From Mangrovimonas futianensis (GTDB lineage Bacteria; Bacteroidota; Bacteroidia; Flavobacteriales; Flavobacteriaceae), in the NCBI RefSeq assembly GCF_021245805.1, contig NZ_JAJJNF010000010.1, forward strand, positions 1 to 64,000: a stretch of DNA of 64,000 nucleotides, given 5' to 3'. The notes beneath the pieces were generated by a model. That model did no database searches, was not told the origin of the DNA, and worked only from the letters and a program-made list of their open reading frames with translations. Of the stretch, positions 42,691 through 50,770 are shown one piece after another. How positions within the stretch are numbered: the stretch's first letter is position 1; every line of letters starts with the position of its first letter. The position numbers were made by a program, and so were the translations under genes.

Positions 42691-43587
42691 ATGAAATGGG
42701 AAGCAGCCTTAAAAGATTACCGCCTTTATTTAAAGATAGAACGCGGACTTTCTGAAAATTCCATCGACAATTATTGTCTGGACGTTGAAAAACTTATTTT
42801 ATTTTTAGAAAATAGGTCCCTTTCTATTTCTCCTCTTTCCATTGAGAAGGATATAATTCAAGAGTTTATTTATACCATTGCCAAAGAGCTTCATGCGCGC
42901 TCCCAAGCGAGAATCATCTCAGGTCTAAGAAGTTTTTTTGGGTATTTGGTGTTTGAGGATTACCGCAAAGACAATCCGTTGGATCTCATAGATTCTCCTA
43001 GAATAGGTAGAAAACTACCTGACACTCTATCTGAAAACGATATTGATTTATTGATTCAAGCCATTGATTTAAGCAAACCAGAAGGGGAACGCAATCGCGC
43101 CATATTGGAAACACTATATAGTTGTGGCTTGCGTGTAAGTGAATTAACCCATTTAAAACTATCAGATCTCTATTTTGAAGAAGGCTTTATTAAGGTCACT
43201 GGGAAAGGCGATAAACAGCGGTTTGTACCTATAGTGCCTTCTACCCAAAAATACATCCATATTTATCAATCAGGAATCAGGAATCATTTGAACATTCAAA
43301 AAGGTCATGAGGACACCTTATTTCTAAATAGACGAGGAAAACAATTAACCCGAGCCATGATTTTTACCATTATCAAACAGCTATCGGAGAAAATAGGATT
43401 AAATAAAACCATTTCACCTCATACCTTTCGACATTCGTTTGCTACTCATTTGCTTGAAAATGGTGCCGATTTAAGATCCATTCAGCAACTTTTGGGTCAT
43501 GAAAGCATCACAACAACTGAAATTTATATGCACGTTGAGAAAAGCCATTTAAAAGACGTGGTCAATAACTTTCATCCCAGAAAATAA
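42691..43587 (+). CDS. xerD: Tyrosine recombinase XerD
   Basis: 298 residues, the normal Xer length. With XerC it resolves chromosome dimers at dif next to the division site; Bacteroidota often carry a single or paired Xer. N-terminal SAM-like core-binding domain 1-105. The catalytic set is complete: Arg148 (CGLRVSEL), Lys172 (GKGDKQR), His244 and Arg247 (HTFRHSF), His270 (LGHES), Tyr279 (EIYMHV). No phage or integron genes and no att-like repeats flank it, so it is a housekeeping recombinase. XerC versus XerD naming cannot be settled from sequence alone. Confidence 0.92.
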   Translation: MKWEAALKDYRLYLKIERGLSENSIDNYCLDVEKLILFLENRSLSISPLSIEKDIIQEFIYTIAKELHARSQARIISGLRSFFGYLVFEDYRKDNPLDLIDSPRIGRKLPDTLSENDIDLLIQAIDLSKPEGERNRAILETLYSCGLRVSELTHLKLSDLYFEEGFIKVTGKGDKQRFVPIVPSTQKYIHIYQSGIRNHLNIQKGHEDTLFLNRRGKQLTRAMIFTIIKQLSEKIGLNKTISPHTFRHSFATHLLENGADLRSIQQLLGHESITTTEIYMHVEKSHLKDVVNNFHPRK

Positions 43588-43616
43588 AAAATCCGATGTT
43601 TCCATCGGATTTCCTT
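43586..43616. terminator. Bidirectional terminator between xerD and rny
   Basis: Perfect 10-bp stem AAATCCGATG/CATCGGATTT (43589-43598 and 43603-43612), loop TTTC. Both convergent genes end within 5 bp of it. Confidence 0.88.
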
Positions 43617-43620
43617 TAAT

Positions 43621-45198
43621 CTATTTAGCGATATTCACCGCTCTTGTTTCCCGAATTACGGTCACCTTAACCTGACCTGGATAGGTCATATCGGTTTGAA
43701 TTTTTTGTGAGATATTAAATGACAGATCCGCTGCATTTTGATCGTTTACTTTATCACTTTCTACAATCACGCGAAGTTCACGACCTGCTTGAATAGCATA
43801 TGCTTTTTTCACACCTTGGAATCCGAAAGCGATATCTTCTAAGTCTTTCAACCTTTGGATATAGCTATCAAGTACTTGACGACGTGCACCTGGTCTTGCT
43901 CCCGAAATGGCATCACACACCTGGATAATTGGAGCTAATAATGATTTCATTTCTATTTCATCATGGTGTGCACCAATCGCATTACAAACATCATCCTTTT
44001 CACCAAATTTTTCTGCCCATTGCATTCCTAAGATAGCGTGAGGGGTTTCCATGTCCGCTTCCGTATCTGGAACTTTTCCTATATCGTGAAGTAATCCAGC
44101 ACGTTTGGCCAACTTAGGATTTAATCCCAATTCAGCAGCCATAACGCCACACAATTTTGCTACTTCTCTAGAGTGCTGTAATAAGTTTTGGCCATATGAA
44201 GAACGGTATTTCATTCTACCTACCATTTTCACCAATTCTGGATGCAGGTTATGAATTCCTAAATCGATAACGGTACGCTTACCAACCTCAATTATTTCTT
44301 GATCTATTTGCTTACGTGTTTTCTTAACGATCTCCTCAATTCTAGCTGGGTGAATACGTCCGTCGGTCACCAATTTATGCAAGGATAAACGAGCTACTTC
44401 ACGTCTAACGGAGTCAAAACAAGATAAGATAATTGCCTCCGGTGTATCATCCACAATAATCTCTACCCCTGTAGCCGCCTCAATAGCGCGAATGTTTCTA
44501 CCCTCACGACCAATGATTCGTCCTTTTACGTCATCAGATTCAATATTGAAAACAGAAACACAGTTGTCCACTGCTTCTTCAGTTCCGATACGCTGTATGG
44601 TATTGATGATGATTTTCTTGGCTTCCTGTTGGGCTGTCATCTTGGCCTCTTCCATGGCATTTTGAACATAACTCAATGCCTCATTTTTAGCCTCACCTTT
44701 AAGAGATTCCACCAATTGTTCTTTGGCTTCTTCAGCTGATAAGCTAGAAATTACTTCAAGCTGTTGTACTTGGCTTTTATGTAATTTATCTAATTCATCT
44801 TGCTTTCGGTCTAAAATTTCCAACTTGTGATTGTAATCTTTCACCTTTTGCTCCAAAGAATCATTTAATTTTTTGTTTTTGGAAAGCTCACTAGATACCT
44901 GAGATTCTTTATCTCTTGTGCGCTTTTCGGCATCAGCCATCTTCTTGTCTCGAGACATGATTACTTTTTCATGCTCAGACTTTAATTCAATAAACTTCTC
45001 CTTTGCTTGAAGTATTTTATCTTTTTTTATTGACTCTCCTTCTGATTGAGCCTCTTTTACAATTGATTCAGCCGATTTTTTGGCTTCGTTAATGAGTTTT
45101 GATGCAGCTTTCTTTTCTATCATTTTAGCAATGATAAAACCAATAACCACACCTAAAACTACGCCTCCTACAATTAATATAATTGCGTTATTATCCAT
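43621..45198 (-). CDS. rny: Ribonuclease Y
   Basis: 525 residues. RNase Y is a membrane-anchored endoribonuclease that starts mRNA decay. The N-terminal helix IILIVGGVVLGVVIGFIIA (about 5-23) anchors it. A long charged coiled coil about 30-190, a KH domain about 215-270 (IIGREGRNIRAIEAATG core) and an HD domain about 335-430 (HDIGKVPDTE, GAHHDE) follow. The gene lies directly behind the 6S RNA candidate and zapA on the same strand, with 23 bp between the RNA's U-run and its ATG, so it may be co-transcribed or start from a promoter inside that region. Identity firm. Confidence 0.96.
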   Translation of the reverse strand: MDNNAIILIVGGVVLGVVIGFIIAKMIEKKAASKLINEAKKSAESIVKEAQSEGESIKKDKILQAKEKFIELKSEHEKVIMSRDKKMADAEKRTRDKESQVSSELSKNKKLNDSLEQKVKDYNHKLEILDRKQDELDKLHKSQVQQLEVISSLSAEEAKEQLVESLKGEAKNEALSYVQNAMEEAKMTAQQEAKKIIINTIQRIGTEEAVDNCVSVFNIESDDVKGRIIGREGRNIRAIEAATGVEIIVDDTPEAIILSCFDSVRREVARLSLHKLVTDGRIHPARIEEIVKKTRKQIDQEIIEVGKRTVIDLGIHNLHPELVKMVGRMKYRSSYGQNLLQHSREVAKLCGVMAAELGLNPKLAKRAGLLHDIGKVPDTEADMETPHAILGMQWAEKFGEKDDVCNAIGAHHDEIEMKSLLAPIIQVCDAISGARPGARRQVLDSYIQRLKDLEDIAFGFQGVKKAYAIQAGRELRVIVESDKVNDQNAADLSFNISQKIQTDMTYPGQVKVTVIRETRAVNIAK

Positions 45199-45221
45199 GT
45201 TTAGTTTAGTTAATAATATAT

Positions 45222-45395
45222 ATAAAAAAAGCCTACACTAGTTTGACGTTTTTATAAACTCCTTAAAAACAAGTTTAGGGCTAACAAGCTGATCAAGTAT
45301 CTGTTCAAAGACAGCACGCTTTTACAACTTAAACTCACCCTTTTTAAAGAATTAATGTTGAGTTTACCAAAAAAAATAACTAATGTAGGCAGTAA
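45222..45395 (-). ncRNA. ssrS: Candidate 6S RNA (SsrS)
   Basis: The 217-bp gap between zapA and rny holds no reading frame but folds into a long rod on the minus strand. Terminal helix: GCCUACAUUAGUU (45390-45378) with AACUAGUGUAGGC (45243-45231), 13 bp including one G-U, followed by seven Us (45230-45224). Further in: UAAACUC (45365-45359) with GAGUUUA (45261-45255), and UCUUUAAAAA (45350-45341) with UUUUUAAGGA (45269-45260), leaving an 11-nt bulge on the 5' side. The apex is CUGU/ACAG (45314-45301). A rod with a central bubble and a position after zapA are classic for 6S RNA, which binds RNA polymerase. The 5' end is uncertain by several bases. Confidence 0.68.
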
Positions 45396-45415
45396 CCTTT
45401 TTATTTTTAAGAACG

Positions 45416-45709
45416 TTAAGAGCTGTGATCTTCAAGCAGTTGATTTAAAGCTATTAACTTATCCTCCACTTGCTCACTTATCACATTTTTATCTATAGTT
45501 TTCTGCTCCGCCTGTGAGGCAAACTGTAAGGCACACATGGCCAAAACATCTTGTTTATCTCTAACGGAATAACTTTGCTCAAATTGTCTAATCATGGCCT
45601 CAATTTTTTTTGATGCCTTACGTAGACCTTCTTCCTGACTTGGATGAATAGTCAACGGATATACTCTGTTTGCTATCGAAAGCTTGATTTTTAGCTTATC
45701 ATCCGCCAT
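45416..45709 (-). CDS. zapA: Cell division protein ZapA
   Basis: 97 residues, typical. ZapA binds FtsZ and bundles Z-ring filaments. The N-terminal beta-hairpin domain (KIKLSIANRVYPLTIHPSQEEGLR, core IANRVYPLTI) is followed by KKIEAMIRQFEQSY and a long C-terminal coiled coil. It starts 18 bp after the coiled-coil gene upstream, so the two form one unit reminiscent of zapB-zapA, and the 6S RNA candidate follows 21 bp after the stop. Identity good. Confidence 0.93.
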   Translation of the reverse strand: MADDKLKIKLSIANRVYPLTIHPSQEEGLRKASKKIEAMIRQFEQSYSVRDKQDVLAMCALQFASQAEQKTIDKNVISEQVEDKLIALNQLLEDHSS

Positions 45710-45727
45710 GAAATCCGTTTTTTGACA

Positions 45728-46018
45728 TTATTCGGACAACTGTGCTATACAATGGTCAATTTCCCGAATCAATGAATTTATTTTGAGCTTGGTCTCTCTT
45801 TTATTATTGTCACTACCAAGCATTGTATTAGCTACCTTTAAAGCTTCGTATTTTTCTTTCCAAGAAGTAATTTCATTCTCCTTTTCTTGAAGCTCTAAGC
45901 GAGATGATTGAAGCTGATGTTCCAATTTTTGATTGTTCTCCTTTAGCACTTCCATTCTATTTAAAACCTTATTAATTCTGGTTTCTAAAGTGCTGACAAT
46001 CTCTTCAATCTTGCTCAT
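45728..46018 (-). CDS. Small coiled-coil protein, ZapB-like
   Basis: 96 residues, almost wholly coiled coil with regular heptads from about 5 to 60 (VLNRMEVLKENNQKLEHQL) and a short C-terminal helix (INSLIREIDHCIAQLSE). No signal or membrane segment. Its position directly before zapA and its coiled-coil nature suggest a division-site partner of the ZapB kind, but coiled coils are easy to mistake and homology is not shown. It has one of the best promoters in the window (46042-46072). Confidence 0.8.
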   Translation of the reverse strand: MSKIEEIVSTLETRINKVLNRMEVLKENNQKLEHQLQSSRLELQEKENEITSWKEKYEALKVANTMLGSDNNKRETKLKINSLIREIDHCIAQLSE

Positions 46019-46041
46019 TGGCTAACGCAATACTATTAAGA

Positions 46042-46072
46042 CAAAGTTAATATACCTTACTATAAATAACAA
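46042..46072 (-). promoter_or_regulatory. Promoter of the coiled-coil-zapA unit
   Basis: TTG (46072-46070), 20-bp spacer, perfect TAACTTTG (46049-46042) on the minus strand. The leader is about 17 nt. It may also feed the 6S candidate and rny. Confidence 0.62.
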
Positions 46073-46141
46073 TTGTTTTTAAATAAAATTGTGAAGAACC
46101 TATCTCAATAGACTTTATTATGGCCTTCAAGCGTTTAGTGT

Positions 46142-46172
46142 TTTGACAAGTGACCTCAAATTAATAATTTTA
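46142..46172 (+). promoter_or_regulatory. Promoter of the M23 peptidase operon
   Basis: TTTG (46142-46145), 19-bp spacer, TAATTTTA (46165-46172), one base off TAnnTTTG, 17 bp before the ATG. Confidence 0.58.
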
Positions 46173-46189
46173 GCAACAATTAAAATTTT

Positions 46190-47878
46190 ATGAAATATAC
46201 CCTAGCCTTATTCCTACTTTGTTCTCCCTTATTGAAAGCTCAAAATATCTACCCTCAGGATTATTTTCAAAGTCCTCTGGATATAACCCTCGTGATGGCG
46301 GGGACATTTGCCGAATTACGCTCCAATCATTTCCATTCAGGAATAGATATTAAGACACAACAAGTAGAGGGCCTTAAGATTTATGCAGCGGCTGACGGAT
46401 ATATTAGTCGAATCAAAATTGCCCATTTTGGATATGGCAAAGCTATTTATATTACTCATCCCAATGGATATACCACCGTGTATGCCCATTTGCAAAGATT
46501 GAGTCCCACTCTCGAAGCTTACATTAAAAAACTGCAATACGAACAAGAAAGTTATGAAGTGGAGGTCTTCCCTAATCCTGATGAGTTATTAGTTTCTAAA
46601 GGAGAGGTCGTTGCCTACAGTGGTAATACAGGAAGTTCTGGTGGCCCGCACCTTCATTTCGAAATTCGTGATAATGCGGAGCGCCCTATTAACCCTATGT
46701 TATTTGGACTTGACATCAAAGACACCACTCCTCCTTTCATTAAAAATGTTTATGCCTACCCAATTGGATCAGATTCCCATATTAACAAATCCAACGAAAA
46801 GCAAAAATTGCGTTTAATTCGACAACCCAACAATGATTATGTAGTGGAAAATGTAGAGGCTTATGGGAAAATTGGATTTGCCATTGAAGCAAATGATAGA
46901 CAAGATTTGGCTTATAACAATAACGGCCTATACAATATCCAAACCTTTATGAATGGAAATCAAAAGATTGAAATTGATTTTCACAAATTTTCGTTTGATG
47001 AATCAAGCCATATCAATCGTTTCATTGATTATGAGCAATATATCAATGAAAAACACCGACTACAAAAACTATATAGGGACACAAACAACCCCTTGAGCAT
47101 TTATAAAAATTTGGATGATGAAGGGTATTTACAAATTCAAGATAGCACATCTTCCATTTATAAGGTCAAAGTTTCCGATTATAAGAACAATAATACTTGG
47201 CTTACAATCAATATCAAAGGAAAAAAATACGATACCATTAAAAAAGAGGAACCTTTTAAATCCAATTACTTTATATACGCGAATAAAACCAACGAATTGG
47301 TACATGACAAAGTAGCTGTAGAATTTCCTTCCAACACCTTTTATGAGGATTTTTACATGGATTTTGCCCAAACCAATGATACCATTAAACTGCATGATGA
47401 ATCTATTGCAGCCCAAAAGTATTTTACAATCACCTATGATCTCAGCCATTACAAACCCGAAGATTTAGAGCAGCTTTACATTGGCCGTTTGGTAGGCTAC
47501 TACAAACGTCCTTATTATAGCTCCACAAAAAAAGAGGGTCACATACTTTCTACACGAACCAAAACGTTAGGTATTTATGCCTTAGCGAAAGATACAGTGG
47601 ATCCCACCATCAAGCCCATCAATTTTTCAGATGGAAAATGGGTAAGCAACTTTAGGTATTTAAAATTAAAAATTGAGGATAAGGAATCTGGAATTTCTAA
47701 ATACCGAGCTACGGTAAATGGGAAATTTATTTTAATGGAATACGAATATAAAGATGACATGTTAACCTTTGATTTTAATGATAATGTCATCACAGAAACC
47801 GAAAACAATTTAAAAGTCATCGTAACGGATAATGTCGGAAATAGTAGTACATTTGAAGCTACATTTTATAGAAAATAA
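46190..47878 (+). CDS. M23 family metallopeptidase with large C-terminal region
   Basis: 562 residues. Signal peptide cleaved near LKA-QNI. The LytM domain lies early, about 40-175: HFHSGIDI gives the zinc ligands His49 and Asp53, VYAHL follows, and GPHLHFEIRD gives the HxH motif. M23 enzymes cut peptidoglycan cross-links, though some lack activity; here the ligands are intact. The remaining 380 residues are beta-rich with no family I can name; the end (DKESGISKYRATVNGKFILMEYE) resembles Ig-like folds. It starts an operon with the TonB-dependent receptor 8 bp downstream, a notable pairing. Confidence 0.92.
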   Translation: MKYTLALFLLCSPLLKAQNIYPQDYFQSPLDITLVMAGTFAELRSNHFHSGIDIKTQQVEGLKIYAAADGYISRIKIAHFGYGKAIYITHPNGYTTVYAHLQRLSPTLEAYIKKLQYEQESYEVEVFPNPDELLVSKGEVVAYSGNTGSSGGPHLHFEIRDNAERPINPMLFGLDIKDTTPPFIKNVYAYPIGSDSHINKSNEKQKLRLIRQPNNDYVVENVEAYGKIGFAIEANDRQDLAYNNNGLYNIQTFMNGNQKIEIDFHKFSFDESSHINRFIDYEQYINEKHRLQKLYRDTNNPLSIYKNLDDEGYLQIQDSTSSIYKVKVSDYKNNNTWLTINIKGKKYDTIKKEEPFKSNYFIYANKTNELVHDKVAVEFPSNTFYEDFYMDFAQTNDTIKLHDESIAAQKYFTITYDLSHYKPEDLEQLYIGRLVGYYKRPYYSSTKKEGHILSTRTKTLGIYALAKDTVDPTIKPINFSDGKWVSNFRYLKLKIEDKESGISKYRATVNGKFILMEYEYKDDMLTFDFNDNVITETENNLKVIVTDNVGNSSTFEATFYRK

Positions 47879-47886
47879 ACCAACTA

Positions 47887-50346
47887 TTGAAATCACTAAT
47901 CTGCTATTTAGGTCTTATTCTATTAGTTCCTGTTTTAGGTTTTTCTCAACAAGGTATACTGAAAGGAATCATCCTAGACGAAAAAAATGCCCCAGTTGAA
48001 GATGTCAACATTCAAGCGGGTGATGTAGGAACGACCACCAATGAAAATGGTTTTTTTATTTTAAAAATTCCGGCAAACAAAGAGATAACGGTTCAATTTA
48101 CACACATTGCGTTCCAGAAAATTTCGGCCACTTTTAAGTTGGAAAGTGGTGAATCCATGGAATTCAATCCGGTCATGAATGCCTCAACCGAGCAAATTTC
48201 AACTGTGGTCATTACTGGCAGAAAACGAAAGGATGTACAAGGGATAGTCACTTTAGAACCAGAAACAATTCGTTTAATACCGGGAGCCAATCCTGGTGTT
48301 GAAAACATATTGCAAACCTTACCCGGAGTAAGCAGCAACAACGAATTGAGTACTCAGTATTCGGTACGCGGAGGTAACTTTGATGAGAATTTGGTCTATG
48401 TCAACGGCATTCAAGTGTATCGTCCATTTTTGATTCGTTCAGGGCAACAAGAAGGCTTGAGCTTTGTGAATACCGATATGGTTCATAATGTCGATTTCTC
48501 CGCCGGTGGATTTCAGGCTAAATATGGGGATAAATTATCTTCGGTATTAGACATTACTTACAGACAACCCACGGAATTTGGTATCACAACCGATTTGAGT
48601 CTTTTAGGAGGAAGTTTGACTGCTGAAGGCATTTCAAAAGATTCCAAGTTTCAAGCCATTGCAGGAGTGCGATATCGTGACAACAGTTTATTGGTGGACG
48701 CGAAGGAAACCGAAACCAATTACCATCCGGTATTTGTAGATTTCCAAACCTATCTCACCTATAGTTTTTCAGATAAGTTTCAGTTGAGTTTTTTAGGAAA
48801 CGCCTCTTTAAACAAGTATGATTATGAACCCTTGACCAGACAAACCAATTTTGGAACCCTGGAAAACCCCATGGCTCTTTTGGTTTTTTATGAAGGCCAA
48901 GAGAAAGACCAATACCAAACACTGTTTGGTGCTTTAAAGGGAACCTACCAATTAAATGATCAGGTAACGCTGGAGCTTATTGCTTCCAAATATCACACTA
49001 CAGAGGAAGAATATTTTGACATTTTGGCTCAATACCGTCTAGGTGAAGTAAACACCAATATTGGAGATGAAGATTTAGGTGAAGTTCAATTTAGCGAAGG
49101 AATTGGCGGACAATTAACTCACGGAAGAAATGACTTAGATGCCCTTATTGCCAACCTAGAGCACAAAGGAAGCTATGAAAAAGAAAACAACCATTTTGAA
49201 TGGTCCTTAAAGTATACAAAGGAAGATATTAGGGATCGATTGGTGGAATGGGAAGTCATTGATTCTGCTGGTTTTTCAATCAATCCCCCAAGTAGTGATG
49301 CTTTCAATGAACAACCTTATACACCTTATGAAGGCCCCTTGGAAGCTTACAGTAATGTGAGATCTAGAAATAATACAACTATAGATAGGCTACAAGCTTA
49401 TTTGCAATATAGTCGCAGAACCAAAATAGGAACACATGATGTTTGGTTTAATATTGGAGGCCGTGTTCACAACTGGACGGTAGATGGAGATAATTTGGAA
49501 AAAAACACTCAAACTGTAATTAGTCCGAGAGCACAGTTCGCCATAAAACCAAATTGGAATAAAGACATGCTATTTCGGTTAGGAACAGGTCTATATTACC
49601 AACCACCATTTTACCGAGAACTAAGAGATTCAACTGGGATGGTTCAACCCGATGTCAAAGCACAAAAGTCTTTACATGTAGTTTTAGGAAATGAATACAG
49701 TTTCAATATGTGGGAACGCCCTTTTAAACTGACTACCGAAGCCTATTACAAACATCTTACAGATGTAAACCCTTACACCATTGAAAATGTTAGGATACGC
49801 TATAGGGCAAAAAACAATGCGACCGCTTATGCTTATGGATTGGACCTAAGATTAAATGGTGAATTTGTCCCCGGAACAGAATCTTGGTTTAGCTTTGGCT
49901 ACCTAAAAACCGAAGAAAACATAGACAACCGCGGGTATATTTCTAGACCTACAGACCAGCGCCTAAAATTTGCAGCTCTCTTCCAAGATTATGTGCCTGT
50001 ACTTCCAAAAATGAAGATGTATTTGAATTTGGTTTACAATACAGGGCTTCCTGGTGGTTCTCCAAGCTACGCAGACCCATATGTTTATCAAACCCGACTG
50101 CCTGATTATAAAAGAGCTGATTTAGGACTTTCCTACGTATTAGTAGAACGTAATGAGACCTTTGATAAGGGTTGGAAAAAACCATTCAAGTATCTTTCTT
50201 TAGGTTTTGAAATATTCAATTTATTTGACGTTCAAAACTCCATTACCAATACATGGGTAAGAGATGTTTATAGTAAGAGACAGTACGCTATTCCAAACTA
50301 CCTCACCCCACGAGTTTTTAACGTGAGATTATCAGCCAAATTATAA
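47887..50346 (+). CDS. TonB-dependent receptor with carboxypeptidase-regulatory-like N-domain
   Basis: 819 residues from a TTG start 8 bp after the M23 stop; the signal peptide MKSLICYLGLILLVPVLGFS-QQ begins exactly there. Domains: CarboxypepD_reg-like about 22-95 (GIILDEKNAPVEDVNI; TTNENGFFIL), plug about 115-225 (IENILQTLPGVSS-like block, YSVRGGNFDENLVYVNG), and a 22-stranded barrel to the end. It takes up a substrate across the outer membrane with TonB energy. There is no SusD partner, so it is not a SusCD glycan system. It is operonic with an M23 peptidase, so a peptidoglycan-related role or a role in envelope upkeep is conceivable. Substrate unknown. Confidence 0.92.
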   Translation: MKSLICYLGLILLVPVLGFSQQGILKGIILDEKNAPVEDVNIQAGDVGTTTNENGFFILKIPANKEITVQFTHIAFQKISATFKLESGESMEFNPVMNASTEQISTVVITGRKRKDVQGIVTLEPETIRLIPGANPGVENILQTLPGVSSNNELSTQYSVRGGNFDENLVYVNGIQVYRPFLIRSGQQEGLSFVNTDMVHNVDFSAGGFQAKYGDKLSSVLDITYRQPTEFGITTDLSLLGGSLTAEGISKDSKFQAIAGVRYRDNSLLVDAKETETNYHPVFVDFQTYLTYSFSDKFQLSFLGNASLNKYDYEPLTRQTNFGTLENPMALLVFYEGQEKDQYQTLFGALKGTYQLNDQVTLELIASKYHTTEEEYFDILAQYRLGEVNTNIGDEDLGEVQFSEGIGGQLTHGRNDLDALIANLEHKGSYEKENNHFEWSLKYTKEDIRDRLVEWEVIDSAGFSINPPSSDAFNEQPYTPYEGPLEAYSNVRSRNNTTIDRLQAYLQYSRRTKIGTHDVWFNIGGRVHNWTVDGDNLEKNTQTVISPRAQFAIKPNWNKDMLFRLGTGLYYQPPFYRELRDSTGMVQPDVKAQKSLHVVLGNEYSFNMWERPFKLTTEAYYKHLTDVNPYTIENVRIRYRAKNNATAYAYGLDLRLNGEFVPGTESWFSFGYLKTEENIDNRGYISRPTDQRLKFAALFQDYVPVLPKMKMYLNLVYNTGLPGGSPSYADPYVYQTRLPDYKRADLGLSYVLVERNETFDKGWKKPFKYLSLGFEIFNLFDVQNSITNTWVRDVYSKRQYAIPNYLTPRVFNVRLSAKL

Positions 50347-50400
50347 TCTCTTGATTTTGCTATTTTTCTTATCTTAGAGTATTAGTTAAATAATACACCT

Positions 50401-50613
50401 ATGATCTGGAAGACCGTAAAAAAGGCGCACAATGAATCTGAATTATTGGTTTTGAAAAGCCGGTTGGAATCAGAAGGAATTCCTTGTTTTTTAAGAAATC
50501 AATTTACAACCCAAGTGATGAATTACATGCCCACCTTCTTGGTGGAACTTCAGGTACCAGAAACAGATTATGCCATGGCCATGGAAATAATGGACGAGAT
50601 AGAAACACATTAG
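50401..50613 (+). CDS. DUF2007 family small protein
   Basis: 70 residues. WKTVKKAHNESELLVLKSRLESEGIPCFLRNQ, core LKSRLESEGI, followed by LVELQVPETDYAMAMEIMDE, fits the DUF2007 putative signal-transducing domain (a small alpha/beta ferredoxin-like fold that resembles PII regions). Cytoplasmic. It lies 54 bp after the TonB-dependent receptor and may be in the same transcript. Function unknown. Confidence 0.85.
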   Translation: MIWKTVKKAHNESELLVLKSRLESEGIPCFLRNQFTTQVMNYMPTFLVELQVPETDYAMAMEIMDEIETH

Positions 50614-50703
50614 TTTTCATTTGTCTATTGATTTTCAATTTTAAATTGAAAATATGGAAATTCGGAAATAAAAATCCAAGCTTTCTGAGGATTTACTATT
50701 TCA

Positions 50704-50734
50704 TTGAAATTATCTATTCCTTTTAGTATCTTTA
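50704..50734 (+). promoter_or_regulatory. Promoter of the EutBC fusion gene
   Basis: TTG (50704-50706), 20-bp spacer, TATCTTTA (50727-50734), one base off TAnnTTTG. Transcription would start near 50741. Confidence 0.45.
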
Positions 50735-50770
50735 AGACTAACTGATTTTGTGAAAGTTAACTTTAGAGCT

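Noticed and set aside
42691..43587. Phage or integron integrase
   Set aside because: Length and motifs match a housekeeping Xer recombinase, and there is no cargo, att repeat or adjacent tRNA.
45241..45415. Small protein gene between zapA and rny
   Set aside because: No frame with a plausible start is present, while long-range helices explain the conservation-like structure better as RNA.
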